From Streptomyces sp. CB02980 (lineage in GTDB: Bacteria; Actinomycetota; Actinomycetes; Streptomycetales; Streptomycetaceae), in NCBI RefSeq assembly GCF_014451325.2, contig NZ_JACSCH020000014.1, positions 1 to 59,053 of the forward strand: a stretch of 59,053 nucleotides of DNA, in the 5' to 3' direction. The notes beneath the pieces were generated by a model. It searched no databases. It was not told the origin of the DNA and saw only the letters and a program-made list of their open reading frames with translations. The position numbers were made by a program, and so were the translations under genes. Positions 24,116 through 32,156 of this stretch are shown here, one piece after another; positions within the stretch are counted from its first letter, which is position 1; each line of letters begins with the position of its first letter.

Positions 24116-24156
24116 CACCGATCGCCCGGGGAGGCGTCGCCCCGGGCGATCGGTGT
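24115..24156 (+). terminator. Terminator after the YcaO gene
   Basis: A perfect 17-bp stem (24115-24131 with 24140-24156) and eight-base loop begins in the YcaO stop codon. It isolates the peptide/YcaO operon from the sensor kinase gene. Confidence 0.92.
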
Positions 24157-24264
24157 GTCGCCGTCCGGCGGAGGGGGTCACGGAGCGCTCGAAATCCGTA
24201 ACCTCCCTTCAATCGTGGGGGCTTAGGCTCTCGACCGGAAACACCATCGAGTCGAGGGGGCGAC

Positions 24265-25500
24265 ATGATCGGCGGCCACAGGCGGTCCGGGAAAGACGTG
24301 AGCGGGGAGCCGCCGGCGACCAGATGGCAGCACCTGCCGCAGCGCCTCGCCATCGGCATGCTGATCGCGGTGCTGACCGGTTTCGGGGTGATGGGGATGC
24401 TCAACATCCTCGACTCCCACCAGAGCGAGGGGATCCTGGGTGCCTCACTGGCGACCTTCGGCTGCCTCTTCTTACTCCAGCTGTTCCACTCCGCCCAGCG
24501 CACCCGGGCGCTGCGGGAGCGGTACGGCAGACTCACGCTCGGACTCCAGGCGGTCCTCACCTTCGGCCCGCTGCCCCTCTACGGAGTGTTGTGGGGCGGC
24601 ATGGCGGGTTTCCTCGCCGGATCGATCCTGCTCCTGGTGCGCGGGACGCTCGCCTGGGTGCTCTTCGTCTCGGTCGCGCTCGTCAACGGGGGGAGCGCCC
24701 TCGCCTCCGGCTACGGGCCCGTGGACCTCACGTACATCGTGATCTCCACCCTGCTGACCGGGCTGATCGTCTTCTGTCTCTCCCGGCTGGTCGACCTCAT
24801 CGTCGAACTCGAACGCAAGCGCGCCGAGTCCGCCTGGCTCGCCGCCACGGAGGAACGCCTCCGCATCGCCCGCGACCTGCACGACCTCCTCGGCTACAGC
24901 CTCTCCGCGATCACGCTCAAGAGCGAGCTCGTGCACCGGCTCATCGGTCTGCACGACGACCGCGCCCGGGACGAGATCGTCGAGGTGCTCGACATCTCCC
25001 GGGAGGCCCTCGCCGACGTCCGGACGGTGGCCCGCGGCTACCGCGACATGGTGTTCGACGACGAACTCGGCGCCATCCAGAAGGTCCTGACCACCGCCGA
25101 CGTGGACGTCACGGTCGAGAAGTCGTTCGTCGGCGAACTGGGGAAGAGGCGGGAGGCGGTCCTCGCCACCGTCCTGCGGGAGGCCGTCACCAACATGCTG
25201 CGGCACTCCACGGTCCGGCACTGCCGGATCTCCCTGCGCCGGCGCAGAGGCGTCGTCGCCCTCACCGTCTCCAACGACGGATCCCACCCGGGCCGAGGGC
25301 TCGCCGCCGTGCCGTACGACGGGGGCAACGGCAGCGGCCTCGCCAACCTCGCCGAGCGCCTGGCCGGTGTCGACGGCACGCTCAACTCCTCGCAGGACGG
25401 CGAGGGCTGGTTCCACCTGGTCGCCGAGTGCCCCATCGGCAGCTCCGCCGACACCACCCCGAGGATGCCGGCCCCGCCCTTGGCCCGGGGCGCCTGCTGA
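24265..25500 (+). CDS. Sensor histidine kinase (NarX/DesK type) with a TTA codon
   Basis: 411 residues: an N-terminal membrane domain of four to five helices (about residues 28-175), then the HisKA_3 dimerisation motif with phospho-acceptor His206 in RIARDLHDLLGYSL, and an HATPase domain (REAVTNMLRHS, GSGLANLAERL). ATG 24265 follows GAGGGGG. Codon 70 (24472-24474) is TTA, so translation would need the bldA tRNA. The probable partner regulator is encoded convergently next door. Its signal is unknown. Confidence 0.92.
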   Translation: MIGGHRRSGKDVSGEPPATRWQHLPQRLAIGMLIAVLTGFGVMGMLNILDSHQSEGILGASLATFGCLFLLQLFHSAQRTRALRERYGRLTLGLQAVLTFGPLPLYGVLWGGMAGFLAGSILLLVRGTLAWVLFVSVALVNGGSALASGYGPVDLTYIVISTLLTGLIVFCLSRLVDLIVELERKRAESAWLAATEERLRIARDLHDLLGYSLSAITLKSELVHRLIGLHDDRARDEIVEVLDISREALADVRTVARGYRDMVFDDELGAIQKVLTTADVDVTVEKSFVGELGKRREAVLATVLREAVTNMLRHSTVRHCRISLRRRRGVVALTVSNDGSHPGRGLAAVPYDGGNGSGLANLAERLAGVDGTLNSSQDGEGWFHLVAECPIGSSADTTPRMPAPPLARGAC

Positions 25501-25512
25501 GACGCCCCGGGC
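25483..25512. terminator. Terminator between kinase and regulator genes
   Basis: A 10-bp GC-only stem (25483-25492 with 25503-25512) spans the kinase stop codon. It separates two convergent genes. Confidence 0.7.
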
Positions 25513-25543
25513 GGGACGCCCGCCGGCGAGTGTCCGCCCGCCG

Positions 25544-26152
25544 CTACAGCCAGCCGGCGTCCCGCGCGATGCGTACCGCGTCCAGGCGGTTACGCGCGTG
25601 GAGTTTCGAGACGATCGACGTCAGGTAGTTGCGGACCGTGCCCGCCGACAGATGGAGCTGCTCGGCGATCTGGGTCACGTCCGCACCGTCCGCGGCCAGC
25701 CGCAGCACCGTCGTCTCCCGGGGCGTCAGCGGCTGCTGCCCCCCGCTCTCCCACGCCGACATCGCCAGCTCCGGGGCGACGGCCAGATGCCCGGCCGCCA
25801 CCCGCCGTACCCCCGCGGCCAGTTCGTGGGGCGGAGCGTCCTTCAGCAGATAGCCGCCGACCCCGGCCGCCATCGCCCGCCGCAGGGTGCCCGGCTGGTC
25901 CAGGCTCGTCAGGATCAGGGTCCGACAGGACGGCAGCCGCTCCCGCAGCTCCTCGGACGCGGCGATCCCGTCCATGCCCGGCAGGTCCACGTCAATCACG
26001 GCCACGTCGGGGCGGTGCCGCTCCGCCATCGCGACGATGCAGTCACCGCGCTCGACCTGGGCCACGACCAGCAGATCGGGTTCGAGGCTCAGCAGGGCGG
26101 CCAAGGCCCCCCGCACCATGTGCATGTCCTCGGCGAGGAGTATGCGAATCAT
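25544..26152 (-). CDS. NarL/FixJ-type response regulator
   Basis: 202 residues: a receiver domain with the acidic pair AED near residue 9, phospho-acceptor Asp54 in VIDVDLPG and LKDAPPHELAAG at the end, then a LuxR-type helix-turn-helix (LTPRETTVLRLAADGADVTQIAEQL, VRNYLTSIVSKL). It most likely receives phosphate from the adjacent convergent kinase. Its targets are unknown; the peptide/YcaO operon or the whole cluster are candidates. ATG 26152 follows GGGG-rich sequence. Confidence 0.92.
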   Translation of the reverse strand: MIRILLAEDMHMVRGALAALLSLEPDLLVVAQVERGDCIVAMAERHRPDVAVIDVDLPGMDGIAASEELRERLPSCRTLILTSLDQPGTLRRAMAAGVGGYLLKDAPPHELAAGVRRVAAGHLAVAPELAMSAWESGGQQPLTPRETTVLRLAADGADVTQIAEQLHLSAGTVRNYLTSIVSKLHARNRLDAVRIARDAGWL

Positions 26153-26268
26153 GAGTCCCCCTTCTCACCCGGTGATCATAATCAGCCCGGGGCGTCTGGC
26201 GAAGGGGTCCGGCGAAGGGCTCCCGTCAAGGGGGAACGGCGACCCCGCTCCGCACCAGGTGAAGGCTC

Positions 26269-26312
26269 TTCTAGCGGCCGTCGAGCGGCAGTTGAGGCTC
26301 TCTGCCTAACTT
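26269..26312 (+). promoter_or_regulatory. SARP box and leaderless promoter of the multicopper oxidase
   Basis: TTCTAGC (26269), GTCGAGC (26280) and GTTGAGG (26291) are at exact 11-bp spacing. Nine bases after comes TAACTT (26307-26312), a good -10 box. Transcription would start at about 26319-26321, on the GTG start codon, and there is no ribosome site. This is the clearest SARP site in the window. Confidence 0.78.
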
Positions 26313-26320
26313 CCCGCCCT

Positions 26321-27850
26321 GTGAAGCCGAATCGCAGAGTCCTCCTGAAAGCCGCCGTCGCGGGCGGCGCCGTCGCCCTCGTCCCCGCCGGGCTCGCCAT
26401 CGGCGGGTCGGAGGGCGAGCAGACCGTCGCCGGCCACGCGGGTGCCGGCGGCCACGGCGGCCACGCGGGTGCCGGGGAGCACGGAGCGGCGGGTCAGCAG
26501 GCGCCCGCGGCCCTCGGCGCCCTCGCCGAGTCCGAGGTCTTCGCCCATCCGATGCCGCTGCCCCGTGTGCTGCGGCCGGTCTCGGTCACCGCGCGGGCGG
26601 ACGTCTACGCGATGCGCATGCGCGAGGCCGAGACGGAGCTCGTCAAGGGCGTCAGGACCAGGGTGCGGACGTACGACGGCAGCCTCCCCGGACCCACCCT
26701 CCGCGCCTTCCGCGACCGGGAGGTGATCATCCGTCAGTACAACGACCTGCCCGTACAGGCCGCCGTCCACCTCCACGGAGGGCACGTGCCCTCCGCCCAC
26801 GACGGTCTCCCGATGGACGTGATCGAGCCGGGCGCGTACCGCGAGTACCGCTATCCCAACACCCAGCGGGCCGCCTCCCTCTGGTACCACGACCACGCCC
26901 ACCACCTGGAGGCGGAGAACGTCTACCGGGGACTGCACGGCACCTACCTCCTGGGCGACGCCGAGGAGTCGGCGCTCCCGCTGCCCCGGGGCCGGTACGA
27001 CGTGCCGCTGGTCATCCGCGACGCCCGCGTCGAGGCGGACGGCACCCTCACCTACACGCGACCGGACCTCTGCCCGCACATGCTGGTCAACGGCAAGGAA
27101 CGGCCGTACTTCGAGGTCGCCGCCCGCAGGTACCGGTTCCGGCTCTACAACGTCTCCGTCAACCGGCACATCACCCTCCGCCTCGCCGACGGCTCCGCCT
27201 TCCAGCAGATCGCCACCGACGGCGGTCTGCTCGAAGCGCCCGTGGAGCGGACCGAGATCACCCTCGCCGGTGCCGAGCGCGCCGAGATCGTCGTCGACTT
27301 CTCCCGCCACCGGGTCGGCTCGTCCCTCGTCCTGGAGAACACCGCGGCCACCGCCACCGAACGGCCCGAGGTGCTGCGCTTCGACATCGTCCGCAAGGCG
27401 CTCGACCTCAGCGGCGTCCCCCGCCGGCTGACCGAACTCCCCCCGGTCCCCACCTCCGGCACCGAGCGCGAGTTCGTGCTCGGCCTCGTGCCCCGGCCGC
27501 AGATCAACGGACTGCAGTACGACCCCGAGCGGGTCGACGTGGAGACCGTGGTCGGCAGCACCGAGATCTGGACCGTCCGCAACGGCGACGCGCCGATCCC
27601 GCCCCCGAACTTCCATATCCACCACAGCTTCCACACCCACCTCGTGCAGTTCCGGGTGCTGGACCGCAACGGCGTGCCCGTGGGCCCCGGCGAGGCGGGA
27701 CTCAAGGACACCGTCGTCATCGCCCCGGGCGACACCGTACGGATCGCCATGACCTGGGGCGACTACACCGGCCAGTACGTCTACCACTGTCACCAGCTCG
27801 GGCACTCCTCGGCCGGACAGATGGGCCGTATCGACGTCAGGAACGCCTGA
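26321..27850 (+). CDS. Multicopper oxidase (CotA/bilirubin-oxidase-like), Tat-exported
   Basis: 509 residues. The N-terminus NRRVLLKAAVAGG is a Tat-type twin-arginine signal, followed by a Gly/His-rich linker. Copper motifs are all present: HLHGG (150-154), WYHDHAHH (190-195), HIHHSFHTH (432-440) and YHCHQLGH (488-495). At the type 1 axial position, five residues after His495, the residue is Gln500 rather than Met, with Met501 next to it. Such enzymes couple or oxidise phenols using O2. Control by a SARP box suggests it acts on the cluster product, for example quinone formation or dimerisation outside the membrane. Confidence 0.9.
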   Translation: MKPNRRVLLKAAVAGGAVALVPAGLAIGGSEGEQTVAGHAGAGGHGGHAGAGEHGAAGQQAPAALGALAESEVFAHPMPLPRVLRPVSVTARADVYAMRMREAETELVKGVRTRVRTYDGSLPGPTLRAFRDREVIIRQYNDLPVQAAVHLHGGHVPSAHDGLPMDVIEPGAYREYRYPNTQRAASLWYHDHAHHLEAENVYRGLHGTYLLGDAEESALPLPRGRYDVPLVIRDARVEADGTLTYTRPDLCPHMLVNGKERPYFEVAARRYRFRLYNVSVNRHITLRLADGSAFQQIATDGGLLEAPVERTEITLAGAERAEIVVDFSRHRVGSSLVLENTAATATERPEVLRFDIVRKALDLSGVPRRLTELPPVPTSGTEREFVLGLVPRPQINGLQYDPERVDVETVVGSTEIWTVRNGDAPIPPPNFHIHHSFHTHLVQFRVLDRNGVPVGPGEAGLKDTVVIAPGDTVRIAMTWGDYTGQYVYHCHQLGHSSAGQMGRIDVRNA

Positions 27851-27888
27851 GCCGCGCGTCGGCACGGGCCCACCCGAAAGGAGAGCCC

Positions 27889-29187
27889 ATGCGGGTTCTG
27901 CTCACCCTCTTCCCGGGCGCCGCCCACCTGTACCCGGTCGTTCCGCTCGCCCGAGCCCTGCTCGCGGCCGGACACGAGGTACGGGTCGCGAGCCACCCCG
28001 AGCTCACCGGCGCGATCACCGCCGCCGGTCTTGCGGCCGTCGAGATCGGCGACCCGGTCGACGTGCCCGCCCTGGTCGGCGCCTGCGCGAGTGACGACCG
28101 GCTCGACCGGATCACCGGCGCCCTCGACATCGCCCCCGGCGACCCCGGCAACCGGCGCAACGTCATCCGCTACTACATGCTCGCCGGGTTCTCCCTCTAC
28201 CACCCCGCCGCGCCCGCCGCCGGGGCGCCCGGCGTCCCGGGGCGCGGCTCGGCCACCGACGACCTCGTCGCCTTCGCCCGCTCCTGGAAGCCCGACCTCG
28301 TCCTCTGGGACCCGCTCGGCTTCGCCGCCCCGATCGCGGCCCGCGCCGCCGGCGCCGCCCACGCCCGCCTGCTCTGGGGCATCGACTACTTCGGCTGGAT
28401 GCGCTCCGCCGAGAACCGCAGGCGGGCCGCCGCCCTCCCCGGGGGCGATCCGGTCGCCGCCGCCATGCGCCCCGAACTGGAGCGCCACGGCCTGGAGTTC
28501 GACGAGGAGCTGCTGCTCGGCCAGTGGAGCGTCGACCTCATGCCCACCGGGATGCGGATCACCGACGAGGTCCGCTACCAGCCCGTCCGCCGCGTCCCGT
28601 ACACCGGCGGCGGCGCCGTGCCCGAGTGGCTCCACGGCCCCGCCGAGCGCCCCCGCGTGGTCCTCACCCTCGGCGTCAGCACCCGCAAGATGTTCGCCGA
28701 GGAAGCCGGCTTCCCCATCTCCGAACTCCTGGAGATGGTCGCGGGCCGTGACATCGAACTGGTCGCCACCCTCGACCGCGACCAGCTCGCCTCCGTCCGC
28801 AGCATCCCGGAGAACGTCCGCACCATCGACTACGTCCCCCTGGACCAGCTGCTCCCCACCAGCTCCGCCATCGTCCACCACGGCAGCGTCGGCACCTTCG
28901 GCATCGCGGCCGCCTACCGGGTCCCCCAGCTCATCGTGCCCGTCGAGGGCGGAGACGGCGTCGTCGTCGCCCAGTACCTGGAGGACCGCGGCGCCGGCCT
29001 CTCCATGGGCACGGGCGGCTTCACCGCACCCGAGCTCTGGAAGAACCTCGAACGTCTGCTCGGTGAGGCCTCCTTCCAGGCCGCCGCCGACGCCCTCCAC
29101 GCCGACAGCCTGGCGAGTCCCAGCCCGCTGGACGCCGTGCCCGCGCTGGAGGCCCTCACCGCCCATCACCGCGCCGGGAGGCGGTGA
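27889..29187 (+). CDS. Glycosyltransferase 1 (GT1, activator-dependent type)
   Basis: 432 residues of the GT-B fold. The N-terminus MRVLLTLFPGAAHLYPVVPLARALLAAGHEVRVAS is the pattern of glycosyltransferases that need a P450-like helper (DesVII/DesVIII type), yet no such helper is encoded in the window. The nucleotide-sugar region reads HHGSVGTFGIAAAYRVPQLIVP, with Ser-Val in place of the usual Gly-Ala. It likely transfers a trideoxysugar to the aglycone or to a first sugar. ATG 27889 follows AAAGGAGAG. Confidence 0.9.
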   Translation: MRVLLTLFPGAAHLYPVVPLARALLAAGHEVRVASHPELTGAITAAGLAAVEIGDPVDVPALVGACASDDRLDRITGALDIAPGDPGNRRNVIRYYMLAGFSLYHPAAPAAGAPGVPGRGSATDDLVAFARSWKPDLVLWDPLGFAAPIAARAAGAAHARLLWGIDYFGWMRSAENRRRAAALPGGDPVAAAMRPELERHGLEFDEELLLGQWSVDLMPTGMRITDEVRYQPVRRVPYTGGGAVPEWLHGPAERPRVVLTLGVSTRKMFAEEAGFPISELLEMVAGRDIELVATLDRDQLASVRSIPENVRTIDYVPLDQLLPTSSAIVHHGSVGTFGIAAAYRVPQLIVPVEGGDGVVVAQYLEDRGAGLSMGTGGFTAPELWKNLERLLGEASFQAAADALHADSLASPSPLDAVPALEALTAHHRAGRR

Positions 29188-29194
29188 ACCGGCC

Positions 29195-29773
29195 ATGCGC
29201 TTCACCGAACTGGCCGTCCCCGGCACCTGGCTGGCCGAACCGAACCCGCTGCACGACGACCGCGGCTCCTTCTTCGAGGCGCTGCGCACCGAGGAACTCT
29301 CCCGGGTCGTCGGGCGGCCCTTCACGGTCCGCCAGATCAACTACTCCGTCTCCCGGCGCAACACCCTGCGCGGCATCCACAGCGTCACCGTGCCACCGGG
29401 CCAGGCCAAATACGTGACCTGTGTGCGCGGCGCCCTGCGGGACATCGCCGTGGACCTGCGCGTGGGATCGCCGCACTTCGGCACGTACACCGTCAACCAC
29501 CTCACCGCCGACTCCGGGGCCTGTGTCTACGTGCCGGAGGGCGTCGGACACGGCTTCCTCGCCCTCACCGACGACACCACCATCTGCTACGTGCTCTCCA
29601 GCGGCCATGTGCCCGGCACCCAGATCGACATCAACCCGCTCGACCCCGACCTCGCACTGCCGTGGGGCTTCACCGACCCCCCGCTCATCTCGCCCAAGGA
29701 CGCCGGCGCGCCCGGCGCCGTCGAGGCCGCCGCCGCCGGACTCCTCGCGGACTGGCAGCCCGCCGCCTCCTGA
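29195..29773 (+). CDS. dTDP-4-keto-6-deoxyhexose 3,5-epimerase (RmlC family)
   Basis: 192 residues with the RmlC cupin pattern: HDDRGSFFEA, RQINYSVSRRNTLRGIH (catalytic His and Arg), DIAVDLRVGSPHFG, VYVPEGVGHGFLAL and the end DPDLALPWG. It epimerises C-5 (and possibly C-3) and so converts a D- to an L-series sugar. In rhodinose-type pathways only C-5 matters because C-3 is deoxygenated. It lies seven bases after glycosyltransferase 1. Confidence 0.95.
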   Translation: MRFTELAVPGTWLAEPNPLHDDRGSFFEALRTEELSRVVGRPFTVRQINYSVSRRNTLRGIHSVTVPPGQAKYVTCVRGALRDIAVDLRVGSPHFGTYTVNHLTADSGACVYVPEGVGHGFLALTDDTTICYVLSSGHVPGTQIDINPLDPDLALPWGFTDPPLISPKDAGAPGAVEAAAAGLLADWQPAAS

Positions 29774-29817
29774 GCGCCACCGACCCGACCACCGAACCAC
29801 CCACCGCAGGAGGACCC

Positions 29818-31002
29818 ATGCGCGTCTTGATGATCGGCACCCCCGTCTCCAGCCACCTCGCGCCGCTGGTCCCGCTGGCCTGGGCGCTGCGGGCGGCCGG
29901 GCACGAGGTGCTCGTCATCGGCCAGCCGGACATCATGGGGATGGCCGCCGCCGCCGGGCTGAACGCCGTCAGCGTCGGCGAGCGCTTCGAGGTCGAGGAG
30001 GTCCTCAGGGAGAACCTCGGCGAGGACGAGCGGCTCATCGACACCCACGCCGAGCCGGAACCCCAGGTGATGGAGGACTACTTCGCGCTCTGGTTCGGCC
30101 ACCAGAGCGCGAAGCTGCCCGAGTACCTGGAATTCGCCCGCGCCTTCCGGCCGGACCTGCTCGTCTGCGACCTCCTGGAGTACACCGCCCCGGTGATCGG
30201 CGCCCTCCTCGGCGTCCCCGTCGCCCGCCACCGCTGGAGCGTCGACTTCCTCACCGGCTTCGTCCGCCCCCAGGCCCGCGTCGCGCTCCTCGACACCTGT
30301 CGTGCGCTCGGCCTCGACGCACTCCCCGACCCGACGATCGTCCTCGACCCCTGCCCGCCGTCGCTGCAGCTCCCGGACGCCGAGCCCGGCACCCCGATCC
30401 GGGCCGTCCCCTTCAACGGCAACGGACAGGTCCCCGAGTGGCGGCGCCGCGAATGGGGCACCGACCGGCCGCGCCGCCGGGTCGCGGTCTCGCTCGGCCT
30501 GCGCACCCTCACCCTCGGCGGGGTCCCGCACGTCCGCCGTATCCTCCAGGCGTTCGACGGCCTCGACGACACCGAGGCGATCGCCACCGTCGAGCCCGAG
30601 TACCGCGAGGCCATCGGCCCGCTGCCGGACCACGTCCGGCTCATCGATCCCACCCCGCTCCATCTGCTCTTCGGCTCCTGCGACGCGGTCGTCCACCACG
30701 GCGGCGCCGGCACCACCATGACCTCCATCGCCCACGGCCTGCCCCAACTGGTCCTGCCGCAGCTGGCGGACATGTTCGCCACCGGGGAACGGCTCGCCGC
30801 CCGCGGCGCCGCCGTCACCCTCGCCGAAGCGGCCCGCCAGGACGATCCCGAGGAGCTGCACAAGGCCCTCGACCGCATCCTGGGCGAGCCCGCGCACACC
30901 GTCGCGGCCCGTGAGCTGCGGGCGGAGATGGAGGCCATGCCCAGCCCCGCCCGCGTCGTCCAGGACCTGGAGCGACGGGTGCGGGACACGCGGCCGGTGT
31001 GA
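29818..31002 (+). CDS. Glycosyltransferase 2 (GT1)
   Basis: 394 residues, GT-B fold: MRVLMIGTPVSSHLAPLVPLAWALRAAGHEVLV at the N-terminus and the donor-binding HHGGAGTTMTSIAHGLPQLVLPQ at the C-terminal half, fully canonical. It probably transfers one of the deoxysugars made by the downstream genes. Having two transferases with one sugar pathway suggests either two attachment sites or a disaccharide. ATG 29818 follows GGAGGA. The 89-base gap before the next gene contains no recognisable site. Confidence 0.93.
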   Translation: MRVLMIGTPVSSHLAPLVPLAWALRAAGHEVLVIGQPDIMGMAAAAGLNAVSVGERFEVEEVLRENLGEDERLIDTHAEPEPQVMEDYFALWFGHQSAKLPEYLEFARAFRPDLLVCDLLEYTAPVIGALLGVPVARHRWSVDFLTGFVRPQARVALLDTCRALGLDALPDPTIVLDPCPPSLQLPDAEPGTPIRAVPFNGNGQVPEWRRREWGTDRPRRRVAVSLGLRTLTLGGVPHVRRILQAFDGLDDTEAIATVEPEYREAIGPLPDHVRLIDPTPLHLLFGSCDAVVHHGGAGTTMTSIAHGLPQLVLPQLADMFATGERLAARGAAVTLAEAARQDDPEELHKALDRILGEPAHTVAARELRAEMEAMPSPARVVQDLERRVRDTRPV

Positions 31003-31091
31003 GCCGCGTTCGAGGCCGACTCCAGCAGACCGGCGCAGGATCGTGGTCCGAGCCGGCAGAAGAGGACGCCACCCCCATGAGAGGAACTCCG

Positions 31092-32156
31092 ATGAAGGCT
31101 CTGGTGCTGTCGGGCGGTTCCGGCACCCGGCTGCGACCGTTCAGCTACTCCATGCCGAAACAGCTCATCCCCATCATCAACAAACCGGTGCTCGAACACG
31201 TCCTGGAGAACGTCCGGGCGCTCGGCATCGTCGACGTCGGCGTCATCGTCGGCGACCGGGGACCACAGATCGCCGCCGTCATCGGCGACGGTTCCCGGCT
31301 CGGCCTGGACATCACGTACATCCCCCAGGACGCGCCCCGCGGCCTCGCCCACACCGTGGCCATCGCCCGGGACTTCCTCGGCGAGGACGACTTCCTCATG
31401 TACCTCGGCGACAACATGCTGCCCGACGGCATCGAGGAGATCGCCTCGGACTTCGCCGCCGAACGCCCCGCGGCGCAGCTCCTCGTCCACAAGGTCGCCG
31501 ACCCCCGCGCGTTCGGCGTGGCCGAGATCGGCCCGGACGGCATCGTGGAACGGCTCGTGGAGAAGCCCGCCGTACCCCGCAGCGACCTCGCCCTCATCGG
31601 CGTGTACTTCTTCACCCCGGCCATCCACGAGGCCGTCGCCGCCATCGAGCCCAGCGCGCGGGGCGAGCTGGAGATCACCGACGCCGTCCAGTGGCTCGTC
31701 GAGCGGGGTGCCGTCGTCAGGGCGAGCCGCTACGAGGGCTACTGGAAGGACACCGGCCGTGTCGAGGACGTCCTCGAATGCAACCGCCGGATGCTCGACG
31801 GACTCGAGGGCCGGGTCGACGGCGAGGTCGACGCCACCAGCACCCTCACCGGCGCCGTGATCGTCGAAGCGGGCGCGCGGATCGTCGGCTCCCACGTCGT
31901 CGGGCCGGCCGTCATCGGCGCCGGCACCCTCGTCGAGAACAGCCACGTCGGCCCGCACACCACCATCGGCCGGGACTGCGTCCTGAGCGACACCCGGCTC
32001 GCGTACTCCATCACGCTCGACGGGGCCACCGTCCGCGGTGTCAGCGGCCTCCACGGCTCGCTCATCGGACGCTCCGCCACCGTCGGCCCGGCCGAGGCGA
32101 CCGGCCGGCACCGGCTCGTCGTCGGCGATCACACCCACGTGGAGGTGGCGGCATGA
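31092..32156 (+). CDS. rfbA: Glucose-1-phosphate thymidylyltransferase
   Basis: 354 residues, the long RmlA form common in antibiotic clusters. GGSGTRLRPFSYSMPKQLIP binds dTTP and glucose-1-phosphate; YLGDNML and EKP motifs complete the active site; a left-handed beta-helix-like tail follows (residues about 250-350). It makes dTDP-glucose, the first step of the sugar pathway. ATG 31092 follows AGAGGAA; an ATG at 31077 is a less likely start. Confidence 0.95.
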   Translation: MKALVLSGGSGTRLRPFSYSMPKQLIPIINKPVLEHVLENVRALGIVDVGVIVGDRGPQIAAVIGDGSRLGLDITYIPQDAPRGLAHTVAIARDFLGEDDFLMYLGDNMLPDGIEEIASDFAAERPAAQLLVHKVADPRAFGVAEIGPDGIVERLVEKPAVPRSDLALIGVYFFTPAIHEAVAAIEPSARGELEITDAVQWLVERGAVVRASRYEGYWKDTGRVEDVLECNRRMLDGLEGRVDGEVDATSTLTGAVIVEAGARIVGSHVVGPAVIGAGTLVENSHVGPHTTIGRDCVLSDTRLAYSITLDGATVRGVSGLHGSLIGRSATVGPAEATGRHRLVVGDHTHVEVAA

